This document shows, in pieces, positions 7,253-14,998 of a stretch of DNA of 64,000 bases. The position numbers and the translations under genes were made by a program. Under the pieces are notes generated by a model, which did not search any database, had not been told where the DNA came from, and saw only the letters and a program-made list of their open reading frames with translations. The stretch lies in assembly GCF_934630535.1 (NCBI RefSeq), contig NZ_CAKTVU010000006.1:40863-104862 (forward strand), in the 5' to 3' direction. Source of the stretch: an uncultured Senegalimassilia sp. (lineage in GTDB: Bacteria > Actinomycetota > Coriobacteriia > Coriobacteriales > Eggerthellaceae). Positions within the stretch are counted from its first letter, which is position 1, and each line of letters begins with the position of its first letter.

Positions 7253-9160
7253 CTACGCCCCGCGCTCTTCCAAATATTTTTCCATGCTGAAGTGCGTGAT
7301 GTCGCTGCGGTTGATGACGCCCACGATGACGCCGTCGTCGAGCACGGGCACTTTCTTCAAGTGGTTCTCGCCAAGCACGCGGCAAACCTCGGGCAGGTCG
7401 GCGTGCACGCTGACGCCGATGATCCCCTTCGCGCCGATATCGGAGGCTTTCATGCCCATAAGGTGCTCCAGCTTGTGGGCGTAGTCCTTGTGGTCGGAAT
7501 ACGCGTCCACGGTTTGCACGATCATCACCACGGGGTCCATGATCATCTGGCCGCGCTTGGACAGGTAGCGCATGATGTCGCCGTCGGAGATGAATCCGGT
7601 CGGCTTGCCGACGGCATCGACCAGCGGCGCGGCGCTGATATGGTTGTTCACCAGCAGTTGCATGGCTTCGAGCACGGTGGCGTTTTCAGGCAGCGTGTAC
7701 ACGTCGCGCTTCATGATCTGCTCGATGATGGAGCGGTGCGCATTGTCTTCGTCGGCGGCCGCCTCATCGCCGGGCTTGTTGCGCACGAGCGCTACGGTCA
7801 GCACGAAGCCCAGCACGCATAGGGCCGTGGCCACGGCGAACGCCGCATGGATGCCGAACACGCCGGCGGTCACGGCATCGGTCGAACCGGAAACCATGTT
7901 GGTGGCAACGGTGGACGCGGACACGATGACGGCGGTTCCCAGCGAGCCCGCCACCTGGCGGAACGTGTTCTGCACTGAGGTTCCGTGGTTCACCAGCTTG
8001 TCGGGCAGCGCATTCATGCCCCAAGTGGAGATGGGCATGTTCACGAGCGACAGGCTGAACAGGCGCACCGTGTAGATGACCGTGAGCGTGATCAGCCCCA
8101 TACCCGGTCCCATGAACATGAACGTGGCGGTGGTCAGCGCCAACACGCCGGTGCCGATGACGGCCAGCACGCGCGGGCCGTGCTTGTCGAACAGGCGGCC
8201 GGCGACCGGGCCCATGGCACCCATGACGATGGCGCCGGGCAGCAGCACAAGGCCCGACGTGGTGGCGGAGAAGCCCATGTAGGACTGCAGCAAGATGGGG
8301 ATGAGGATGCCGCCGGCAAGCAGCGCGCCTTGCACGAGCATCACGATGATGGTGGCGATGAGGAACTTGCGGTTCGCAAGCACGCGCACCTGCAGCATAG
8401 GCTGCTCCATCCGTAGCTGGCGGCGGAAGAAGAACACCAGTGCAACCACGCCGATGATGACGCCGGCAGCTGAATCGACGGTCACGCCGTAGCTGCCGAT
8501 GGCAGACAGGCCGTACAGCAGGCCGCCGAACCCGAGCGTTGACAGGACGACCGAAACCACATCGAGCTTCACGTCCTTGTTCGTTTCGCCGCCGCGTTCG
8601 AGCGCTGCGCCGGCGAACACGATGACCGCAGCGCATAGCGCGGCGATGATCCAGAACATGATGTGCCAGTTCGCCTGGTCGATGATGATGCCTGCAACGG
8701 TGGGGCCGATGGCGGGGGCGAACGCGATGACGATGCCGAACACGCCCATGGCGGTGCCGCGGCGGTCGATGGGGAACGTCCACATGAGCACCGTCATCAC
8801 GAGCGGCATAAGGATGCCGGCGCCGGCTGCTTGGATCAAACGGCCGGAAAGCAGCAGGGGGAAGTTCGGGCCCCAGGCGGCAAGCGCCGTGCCGGCGGTG
8901 AACAGGACCATGGACGCAAGGAACAGCCGGCGCGTGGTGAAGCGGTCGGTCAGAAACGCGGTAATGGGCACCATAATGGCGTTGACCAGGGTGAATCCGG
9001 TGGTCAGCCATTGCGCGACGGCGGCGTCGACGCTCATCTCGCTCATGATCGACGGTAGTGCCGGCGCCACGACCGTCTGGTTCAGAACGGTGACGAAGGT
9101 GCCGAACACCAGTACGATCAGCATGACGATTTGTTTGCGGGTAAGACCCCAACCAGCCAT
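7253..9160 (-). CDS. MFS drug-type efflux transporter (DHA2-like) with fused C-terminal CBS pair
   Basis: 635 residues from an ATG at 9160 preceded by AAAGGAG; the open frame extends 84 codons upstream but without another good ribosome site. The first ~465 residues look like a 14-helix DHA2/EmrB transporter: motif C-like NQTVVAPALPSI, then LTDRFTTRR after helix 2, and a long helical array. After a charged linker (NKPGDEAAADED) come two CBS repeats, EQIMKRDVYTLPENATVLEAM with GFISDGDIM, and then KVPVLDDG with GVINRSDI. CBS pairs bind adenine nucleotides and gate some channels and transporters; here they would be cytoplasmic. The substrate is unknown. Confidence 0.88.
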   Translation of the reverse strand: MAGWGLTRKQIVMLIVLVFGTFVTVLNQTVVAPALPSIMSEMSVDAAVAQWLTTGFTLVNAIMVPITAFLTDRFTTRRLFLASMVLFTAGTALAAWGPNFPLLLSGRLIQAAGAGILMPLVMTVLMWTFPIDRRGTAMGVFGIVIAFAPAIGPTVAGIIIDQANWHIMFWIIAALCAAVIVFAGAALERGGETNKDVKLDVVSVVLSTLGFGGLLYGLSAIGSYGVTVDSAAGVIIGVVALVFFFRRQLRMEQPMLQVRVLANRKFLIATIIVMLVQGALLAGGILIPILLQSYMGFSATTSGLVLLPGAIVMGAMGPVAGRLFDKHGPRVLAVIGTGVLALTTATFMFMGPGMGLITLTVIYTVRLFSLSLVNMPISTWGMNALPDKLVNHGTSVQNTFRQVAGSLGTAVIVSASTVATNMVSGSTDAVTAGVFGIHAAFAVATALCVLGFVLTVALVRNKPGDEAAADEDNAHRSIIEQIMKRDVYTLPENATVLEAMQLLVNNHISAAPLVDAVGKPTGFISDGDIMRYLSKRGQMIMDPVVMIVQTVDAYSDHKDYAHKLEHLMGMKASDIGAKGIIGVSVHADLPEVCRVLGENHLKKVPVLDDGVIVGVINRSDITHFSMEKYLEERGA

Positions 9161-9300
9161 AGCGGCTCCTTTCCGCGCACGTCCTTTTCCCGTAAGGGCG
9201 CGCGGGTCGGCCGACGAGCGCACGGGGCTAAGGCGGCTTTCGGGCTCGCTTAACGCGTTGCGTTGTCGGATACGAATAGAGAAAGCGTCAGACGAAAACA

Positions 9301-9334
9301 ACGTCCCCGAAGCGCGAGGGCGCAACGGGGACGT
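9301..9334 (-). other. Hairpin with short T-rich tail in the leader of the MFS-CBS gene
   Basis: Nine-base perfect arms (9301-9309, 9326-9334) around a GC-rich 16-base loop. On the minus strand TGTTTTC follows the stem. It sits about 140 bases before the start codon, so it could be a leader attenuator. No known riboswitch sequence was recognised with it. The rest of 9161-9500 holds no gene that I can see. Confidence 0.4.
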
Positions 9335-9516
9335 CGCTGGTGACGCCGTTGTATTGCCGATAATCGTAACGCGCGCAAGCTCGTGCAGCATGCTTTGCGG
9401 GCGGTAGACCACACAATCCTTGCGCGCGTGTCAAATCTTGCCCACAAACGCCGGCGGCGTTTCGCCGACCGTTTGCCGGCGATACTTCGCGGTTGTTAAT
9501 TCGCGAAAAATAGGGG

Positions 9517-9545
9517 TTGCGCTTCTTGGCGGCATCCCCTATAGT
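9517..9545 (+). promoter_or_regulatory. Sigma70-type promoter for the Trp T-box transcript
   Basis: TTGCGC (9517-9522) and TATAGT (9540-9545) are separated by 17 bases, immediately upstream of the T-box leader. ATAGGGG and CCCCTAT (9510-9516 and 9536-9542) form an inverted repeat across the promoter and could be an operator. Confidence 0.75.
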
Positions 9546-9551
9546 TCGTGC

Positions 9552-9860
9552 CACAACTTAATACCTTGAAACCGTTGAGGCGAAAGTCAAGCCATCATAA
9601 GCGCTCACAGAGAGCGGGTGTTGCTGGGAATCCCGTAGAAATGCTGGGTGGTAAATGGTTCGCCGAGGGAAAGGGGAAAGGTTGGCGGATGCCGCGTTAC
9701 CGCGTGGCAGTCGGCAACCGAGTATCTGGACCGTGAGCCTGCGTTAAGGGCAGAACATGTGTTGGCATGTTCGTGAGAGGGCTCCTTCGGGGGTCAAGTA
9801 AAGGTGGCACCGCAGATGTTACGTCTGTCCTTTATCTCAAAGGACAGACGTTTTTTATTT
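9552..9860 (+). promoter_or_regulatory. T-box leader, tryptophan specifier
   Basis: The T-box core AAGGTGGCACCGC is at 9801-9813. A hairpin with 13-base arms (9821-9833, 9839-9851) and a T-run follows as the terminator. In stem I, GGCGAA at 9579 can pair with TTCGCC at 9659, and GCCATC with GGTGGT, leaving an internal loop whose 3' strand reads AAATGG. This places the codon UGG (Trp) at 9656-9658. The antiterminator base after UGG in the core is C, which would pair with a G discriminator as in bacterial tRNA-Trp. Uncharged tRNA-Trp should allow readthrough into the transporter genes. Confidence 0.92.
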
Positions 9861-10028
9861 TGCGGGTTATTCGGGCCACGGGGCGCGGCGAGTCGCCATA
9901 GCTGCAAACCGGCCTTTGCTTGAAACCTGTAAGCCGATGATTCCTCATTCGCGTTCGTTGCCGGCAGACCGAAAGCCCGGGGACGGGCGATGACCGGCGG
10001 AAACCCCGCCAAGAAAGGAATGAGGATC

Positions 10029-10616
10029 ATGACTCAGAACGTTGCAGCCCAGAAGCGTACGGTGGCAACCTCCGCGAAGAAGGAGGGCCTGTCCGTACAG
10101 GATCTTATTTTGGTAGCCGTGCTCATCGCAGCCGGAGCCGTCCTTAAGCTGACCGTTTCCAGCTTCCTCAGCTTTGCGGGCATGAAGCCCAATTTCATGA
10201 TCGCCATGTACTGCCTGGCAATCATCCTTACGCGACCGAAAGTGTATCAATCCGTGGTGATCGGCCTGTTGGTGGGCCTGGTCAGCCAGCTTCCCATGCT
10301 GAACGCCACGCCGCTGGTGAACATCGCCTCCGAGATGTTGGGAGCTTTGGCGTGCGGCTTGCTGGTTACCGCGCTTGCGAAGGTTGCTGCCGATAACAAG
10401 GGCTTCCAAAACGTCGTCGCCCCCGTGATCATCACGTTCCTGTCCACCATCGTCTCCGGTTACACGTTCGCCATGATCGTGGGCGTCGCCGTCGCGCATC
10501 TTGAGCCGCTGGCGGTGTTCGGCGTGTACGCCGTGATGGTGCTCGGCACTGCAACCATGAATGCCGTGCTGGCGGCTATCCTCACCCCGGTCCTGCGAGC
10601 TGTCTTGAAGCGATAA
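10029..10616 (+). CDS. trpP: Tryptophan-type ECF substrate-binding (S) component, TrpP-like
   Basis: 195 residues with about five or six hydrophobic helices and few charges, the size and shape of an ECF S component. The upstream T-box with a UGG specifier and the three ECF module genes directly downstream make a tryptophan (or precursor) transporter the best reading. TrpP proteins are the known T-box or TRAP-regulated tryptophan transporters of Firmicutes. The start at 10029 is set by AAAGGAATGAGG upstream; an ATG at 10020 is in frame. About 170 bases of leader without visible structure separate the T-box terminator from the gene. Confidence 0.78.
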   Translation: MTQNVAAQKRTVATSAKKEGLSVQDLILVAVLIAAGAVLKLTVSSFLSFAGMKPNFMIAMYCLAIILTRPKVYQSVVIGLLVGLVSQLPMLNATPLVNIASEMLGALACGLLVTALAKVAADNKGFQNVVAPVIITFLSTIVSGYTFAMIVGVAVAHLEPLAVFGVYAVMVLGTATMNAVLAAILTPVLRAVLKR

Positions 10617-10662
10617 CGGCCTGGTCATCGCCCGAGAGCCCATCATCAAGAAGGAGCATCCC

Positions 10663-11520
10663 ATGATCGAGATCTCGCAATTGTCGTTTCGCTATCGGGA
10701 GGGGGTCGAGCCCATCCTGCGCGGCATCGACCTTACCGTTCCCGACGGCTCGTTCGTGGGAATCACCGGCGCCGCGGGCAGCGGAAAATCCACGCTCACG
10801 TATGCGTTCAATGGCATCATCCCGCATTGCTACCCTGGTGATTTTTACGGAAGCGTGACCATCGACGGGCTGGACACGTGCGAAGCGTCCCTGACCGACA
10901 TCAGCCGCCTGGTCGGCAGCGTGTGCCAGGACATCGACTCGCAGATGGTGTCGTCGGTGGTCGAGGACGAGGTGCTGTACGGCCTTGAGAACTTCGGCGT
11001 GCCGAAAGACCAGGTGGAAGGCCGTATCGCCGAGGCGCTGGAGGCCATGGGAATCTCCGATCTGCGTCATCGCGGCATCGCCGAGCTTTCCGGCGGGCAG
11101 AAGCAGAAGGTTGCGGTGGCATCGGTCATCGCGCTGAAGCCGCGCGTGCTGGTGCTTGACGAGCCGACGGCCGAGCTGGACCCGGTGTCATCGCTTGCCG
11201 TGTTCGAGCTGTTGGCGCGCTATGCCCAGGAAAACGGCACCACGGTCATCGTGGTGGAGCAGAAGATAGCGCTGCTGTCCGATTTCGCCGACATGCTGCT
11301 TATCGTGGACGGCGGCAAGATCCGCTTCCAAGGAACGCCCGCCGAGGTGCTCGAGCATTCCGACGAGCTGTTGGAGATCGGCGTGAACTGCCCGCGTTCT
11401 ACCAGCTTGGTGAACCGGTTGCGCGCACGCGGCCTGGTAGACGCGCCGGCGGCGCGCAACGTCGACGAGGCGGTCAAGGCGTGCAAGCAGGTTTTAAGCG
11501 GGGAAGGGGCTTCGTCATGA
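10663..11520 (+). CDS. ecfA1: ECF transporter ATPase, first (canonical)
   Basis: 285 residues. The Walker A motif is GAAGSGKST near residue 40, the ABC signature ELSGGQKQ near 145, and Walker B VLVLDEPTAELDP after it, followed by a switch-region VEQK. This is a complete ABC ATPase of the cobalt/ECF type. It energises uptake through EcfT together with the second ATPase. AAGGAG precedes the ATG. Its stop overlaps the next gene's ATG (ATGA), indicating coupled, probably stoichiometric synthesis. Confidence 0.9.
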   Translation: MIEISQLSFRYREGVEPILRGIDLTVPDGSFVGITGAAGSGKSTLTYAFNGIIPHCYPGDFYGSVTIDGLDTCEASLTDISRLVGSVCQDIDSQMVSSVVEDEVLYGLENFGVPKDQVEGRIAEALEAMGISDLRHRGIAELSGGQKQKVAVASVIALKPRVLVLDEPTAELDPVSSLAVFELLARYAQENGTTVIVVEQKIALLSDFADMLLIVDGGKIRFQGTPAEVLEHSDELLEIGVNCPRSTSLVNRLRARGLVDAPAARNVDEAVKACKQVLSGEGASS

Positions 11521-12365
11521 TCGAGTTCGAGAACGTGAGCGCATCGTACGATGGCGAACTGCCCATCCTGCGCGATGTGAGCTTCCGTATCCCCGATGGC
11601 GATTTCGTCGCGTTCGTGGGTACGAACGGTGCGGGCAAGTCAACCACGATGCGCCTGGTCAACGGCCTGTTGAAGCCGTCGTCGGGCCAGGTCCTCATTG
11701 ATGGCGTGCCCACTGTGCAGCTACGCACCAGCCAACTTGCCGCGAAGGTTGGCTTCCTGTTCCAGAATCCCGACCGCCAGATTTGCTGCTCAACCGTGCG
11801 CGAGGAGCTGCTGTTCGGCTTCCGCGCGCAAGGGCGCGTCGATGTTGAGGCCGAGGCGAAGGTGGACGCGATGATCGAGCGGTTCGGGTTCGACGGCGAT
11901 GCCGAGCCGTTCCTGCTCAATCGCGGTACGCGTCAGCTGCTGGCGCTTGCGTCCATCATCGTGATGGAGCCGCCTGTGGTGGTGCTCGATGAGCCGACCA
12001 CCGGCCTTGATTTCCGCGAGTGCGCCAAGGTGATGGACATCATCGCCGAGCTGAACGCTTGCGGCACCACGGTGATCATGGTGTGCCACGACATGGAGGT
12101 GGTGGCGGACTACGCTCGGCGGGTGATCGCCATGACGGCAGGTCAGGTGGTTGCCGACGGCGAAACGTTCGCCGTGCTTCGCGATCGCGACGTGCTGGCG
12201 CGCACGCATCTGCTGCCGCCGCAGGTGGTGGATGTGGCGCTGCGTTTGGCCGAGGACGGCGCCGTTGCGGCGGCATCGCCGGTGGCGTCGGCCGATACGC
12301 TCGATGAGATGACCGATGCGCTTGCCGCTGCGGCAGGTGCTTGCGAAGGGATGGGTGTGCGATGA
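11517..12365 (+). CDS. ecfA2: ECF transporter ATPase, second, with degenerate ABC signature
   Basis: 282 residues from the ATG in the ATGA overlap. Walker A (GTNGAGKST, residues 35-43), a Q-loop (FQNPDRQ) and Walker B (VVVLDEPTTGLDF) are intact, and an H-loop-like VCHDMEVV follows. The signature motif reads LNRGTRQ instead of LSGGQ/R. ECF ATPases work as heterodimers, and the signature of one subunit completes the ATP site of the other, so this change should weaken the site formed with the first ATPase's Walker A. The gene ends in another ATGA overlap with EcfT. Confidence 0.88.
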   Translation: MIEFENVSASYDGELPILRDVSFRIPDGDFVAFVGTNGAGKSTTMRLVNGLLKPSSGQVLIDGVPTVQLRTSQLAAKVGFLFQNPDRQICCSTVREELLFGFRAQGRVDVEAEAKVDAMIERFGFDGDAEPFLLNRGTRQLLALASIIVMEPPVVVLDEPTTGLDFRECAKVMDIIAELNACGTTVIMVCHDMEVVADYARRVIAMTAGQVVADGETFAVLRDRDVLARTHLLPPQVVDVALRLAEDGAVAAASPVASADTLDEMTDALAAAAGACEGMGVR

Positions 12366-13129
12366 AAGGCTTCCTGGAATACGTGCCGGGCGACAGCCTG
12401 CTGCACCGTATGAACCCGGTGGCGAAACTGGCGGCGGCATTCCTGCTGGTGATCGCCTGTTTCGCCACCAGCAACCTTGCGTTGCTGGCGCTTGTGATCG
12501 TGCTTGATGCGGTGCTCGCCGTGCAATGCAAGATGGTTTCGCAAACGCTGGGCTTGGCGAAGGCTGTGGCGCTGTTCTCCCTGGTTTTGGCGCTGATCGC
12601 GCTGCTGTTCACGCCGCAAGGCGACGTGCTGGCGCAGCTGCCGTGGGGCTACATCGGCACGGAGAGCGTGGCCGCGGCCGTGCTCATCGTGGTGCGACTG
12701 GTCGCGTGCGCGGTGCCGCTGTTTTTGGTGTTCTACGTGACCAAGCTCACCGACATGGCAAATGCGCTGGTCAAAGTGTTGCACGTGCCGTATAAGTATG
12801 CGTTCACGTTCATGTCCACCGTGCATTTCATCCCCGTGTTCATGAACGATATGGCTGGCATCATGGAGGCGCAGACCGCGCGCGGCGTGGAGTTCGACGG
12901 CGGCTTCCTGAAGAAGGTCCGCCTGATGATGCCGCTGTGCGTTCCGCTGCTGGTGTCGTCGGTGCGCAAGACCAACAGCGCCGCCATCGCCGCCGAGGTG
13001 CGAGGCTTCAACCTGCGCACCCGGGAAAGCGGCTTCAAGGAGTACCCGTTCGCGGGCATCGACTTCGCGGCGCTTGCCGTGGCCGTTGCGATCGTGGCGG
13101 CGGCTGTTGCGTTGAGCGTGTTGCTGTAG
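12362..13129 (+). CDS. ecfT: ECF transporter transmembrane coupling protein EcfT
   Basis: 255 residues with hydrophobic helices at both ends and two cytoplasmic coupling motifs: ARG within AQTARGVEF and the related VRG within AAEVRGFNL. These are the EcfT signatures that contact the two ATPases. The first residues (FLEYVPGDSLLHRMNPVAKL) match the usual EcfT amino terminus. The ATG overlaps the previous stop. With the S component and two ATPases this forms a complete, self-contained ECF transporter operon. Confidence 0.9.
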   Translation: MKGFLEYVPGDSLLHRMNPVAKLAAAFLLVIACFATSNLALLALVIVLDAVLAVQCKMVSQTLGLAKAVALFSLVLALIALLFTPQGDVLAQLPWGYIGTESVAAAVLIVVRLVACAVPLFLVFYVTKLTDMANALVKVLHVPYKYAFTFMSTVHFIPVFMNDMAGIMEAQTARGVEFDGGFLKKVRLMMPLCVPLLVSSVRKTNSAAIAAEVRGFNLRTRESGFKEYPFAGIDFAALAVAVAIVAAAVALSVLL

Positions 13130-13160
13130 CCTCGATTCGCCAAGCTCGGCTAATCGAGGC
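13129..13160. terminator. Inverted repeat between convergent ecfT and macrodomain genes
   Basis: Nine-base arms (GCCTCGATT and AATCGAGGC) around a 14-base loop. No T-run follows, so termination is possible but unproven. Confidence 0.35.
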
Positions 13161-13166
13161 GAGACG

Positions 13167-14009
13167 CTACTCCTCCGTTTCGCTTGCGGGTTTCTCGTCT
13201 TCGCCGAGGATCGCGCGGTAGAGGCTCTCGTCCTGCTCGGTGTACACGTCGAAGATGACGTGCATGTCGGCGCCGGGCTCGTCGGCGGCGCGGGAGTCAA
13301 GCCATGCCTTCACCGCCTGCACGGCGATCTGCGCGCCCTCCTGTTGCGGGAATCCGAACACGCCGGTGGAGATGCAGCAGAACGCCACCGATTCCGCCTT
13401 CGCCGCACACGCCGCATCCAGGCAGCTGATATAGCACTGCGTCAGCTGTTTGCGCTGCTCGAGCGTTGGTTTTCCCTTCGTCATGGGGCCGACCGTATGG
13501 ATGATGTTCCGAGAGGGGAGGTTGTATGCGGGCGTGATCTTCGCGCGGCCGACGGGCTCCTCATAGCCTTGCTCCCGCATGATCTGCGCGCACTTCAGGC
13601 GCAGCTGCACGCCGGCGAAGGTGTGGATGGCGTTGTCGATGCATAGGTGCCCGGGGATCCAGCAGCCCAGAAGCGCGCTGTTCGCGGCGTTGACGATGGC
13701 ATCGCAGCGCAGGGCGGTGATGTCCCCGCGCCAGATGCTCAGGCGCGGGTCGGAGGCGATGCGCGCAAGCTCGTCGGCTTCGGTGATGCCCGGTTCGGCC
13801 ACCATAAGCTGAAGCATGCGGTCCTGCACCTTCAGGAACTCCGGCGATGCGGGCTTCGGCTCGCGCGTGTTCACCAGCGCGCGGAACTGCTCCCACTGCT
13901 CCATGAACCAACGCGGATCCTCTTGCGGCTCCACATGCTTGCTTCCCGCGCCCCGCTCGTCCATCAGGTGGTTTACCAGGAAGGCCATATCCTTTACCAG
14001 TTGCATCAT
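13167..14009 (-). CDS. Zinc-type macrodomain protein-ADP-ribose hydrolase
   Basis: 280 residues. A helical N-terminal part of ~90 residues precedes a macrodomain: GDIT (95-98), NAAN (107-110), then Cys116, His121 and Cys123 in GCWIPGHLCIDNAIH, and later STGVFGFPQ. The C-x4-H-x-C group inside the ligand loop is the mark of the Zn-containing macrodomain hydrolases described in Streptococcus and Staphylococcus, which remove ADP-ribose from proteins. In those bacteria the gene sits with a SirTM ADP-ribosyltransferase and lipoate genes; none is adjacent here. The start (14009 or 14006, MM) has GAGGAG upstream. Confidence 0.87.
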   Translation of the reverse strand: MMQLVKDMAFLVNHLMDERGAGSKHVEPQEDPRWFMEQWEQFRALVNTREPKPASPEFLKVQDRMLQLMVAEPGITEADELARIASDPRLSIWRGDITALRCDAIVNAANSALLGCWIPGHLCIDNAIHTFAGVQLRLKCAQIMREQGYEEPVGRAKITPAYNLPSRNIIHTVGPMTKGKPTLEQRKQLTQCYISCLDAACAAKAESVAFCCISTGVFGFPQQEGAQIAVQAVKAWLDSRAADEPGADMHVIFDVYTEQDESLYRAILGEDEKPASETEE

Positions 14010-14218
14010 GGGGCTCGCATCTCCTCGTTCGCATCGTCGTTTTGCCAGGCAGGCCGCTTGCGGCGCGCCTGGGCGCTTCGCCGTCCGCCGTCTGGGCATA
14101 TCTATTCACGCTCGATAGAATAGCGCAAGGTTTGGGATGTCGCGTGCTCGTGCCGGCGCTTCGGCGCTTTCGGCGCGGATGCGGTTCCTAAAAGGGGATG
14201 GCGTGAAAGGGGGCCGTT

Positions 14219-14728
14219 ATGGCAGCCATGGGAAAGACCGAGGTGTTGCAATACCTCGATGACCAGGAGGTTTTCTATCAGAAGGTCGAGCACGAGCCCG
14301 TGTTCACCATGGAGGGGATGGAGCAGCTCAACCTGCCGTTCGCTTCGGAGGTGGTGAAGAACCTGTTTCTTCGCGATGACAAGAAGCGGGCCTATTACCT
14401 GGTGGTGATGCCCGAGGACAAGCCGGCGAACCTGAAGGCGTTGCGGGCTATGTTGGAAAGCCGCCCGTTGCGCTTCGCCTCAAGCGATGACCTTGAGGCG
14501 ATTTTGGGCCTGCGTGCCGGCGCCGTGTCGCCGTTGGGCGTGCTCAACGACGATGAGCGTCGTGTGCAGGTGGTGCTCGACGAGGAGCTGTGCAGCTACG
14601 CGGGGCTGGGCATCCACCCCAATGACAACACGGCCACGTTGCATGTGCCGCTTCCCGATGTGCTGGCCTTGCTCGATGCGCATGGCACGCCGTATCGTTT
14701 CGTCCCCATGGAGCGTCCCGAGGCGTAG
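14219..14728 (+). CDS. YbaK/ProX-family aminoacyl-tRNA deacylase
   Basis: 169 residues covering a single YbaK/ProX domain. Visible family features are KNLFLRDDKK..YYLVVMP, the conserved lysines in EVVKNLF, and PLGVLNDD, then a glycine-rich GIHPNDNTATL near the C-terminus. Members resembling PrdX/ProXp clear mischarged tRNA (for example Ala or Cys on tRNA-Pro) in trans. AAGGGGG precedes the ATG; an ATG three codons in is possible. proS of the same chromosome lies 11 kb away with its own insertion-type editing domain. Exact specificity cannot be read. Confidence 0.85.
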   Translation: MAAMGKTEVLQYLDDQEVFYQKVEHEPVFTMEGMEQLNLPFASEVVKNLFLRDDKKRAYYLVVMPEDKPANLKALRAMLESRPLRFASSDDLEAILGLRAGAVSPLGVLNDDERRVQVVLDEELCSYAGLGIHPNDNTATLHVPLPDVLALLDAHGTPYRFVPMERPEA

Positions 14729-14751
14729 CGCCGTCACGGTTGCGATGGCGC

Positions 14752-14793
14752 TGCGCGCTCGATCGGGATGCTCGTCAAGGCGCGTTTTTTTCA
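14752..14793 (+). terminator. Weak intrinsic terminator after the deacylase gene
   Basis: CGCGC and GCGCG arms separated by about 20 bases, followed directly by seven Ts. The stem is short but the T-run is clear. Confidence 0.5.
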
Positions 14794-14853
14794 GCTTGTT
14801 TTCAGCTAAGAGCCGCCGATGCGGCCCTTAGGCGTTTTGCGGGTCGCAAACCG

Positions 14854-14869
14854 TACACCAAAGGGTGTA
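14854..14869. promoter_or_regulatory. Inverted repeat upstream of htrA
   Basis: TACACC-AAAG-GGTGTA, a perfect 6-base inverted repeat about 130 bases before the htrA start. It could be a stress-regulator operator; no regulator is identified. Confidence 0.35.
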
Positions 14870-14998
14870 ATTCAGTGACGTACGGGTGACGAAACGGTGC
14901 GAGCGCCGCCATGGCGGGCTGCGGCGTGGTAAGGTTGCCCTGTCAAACAAAACGCAGGGCGGTAAGGGCCCTGCGCCTCCGATAGCAAGGAGCCTGCC

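Noticed and set aside
9161..9412. 84-residue N-terminal extension of the MFS-CBS protein
   Set aside because: The only good ribosome site (AAAGGAG) is just before the ATG at 9160, where the typical transporter N-terminus begins; the upstream part covers the leader hairpin.
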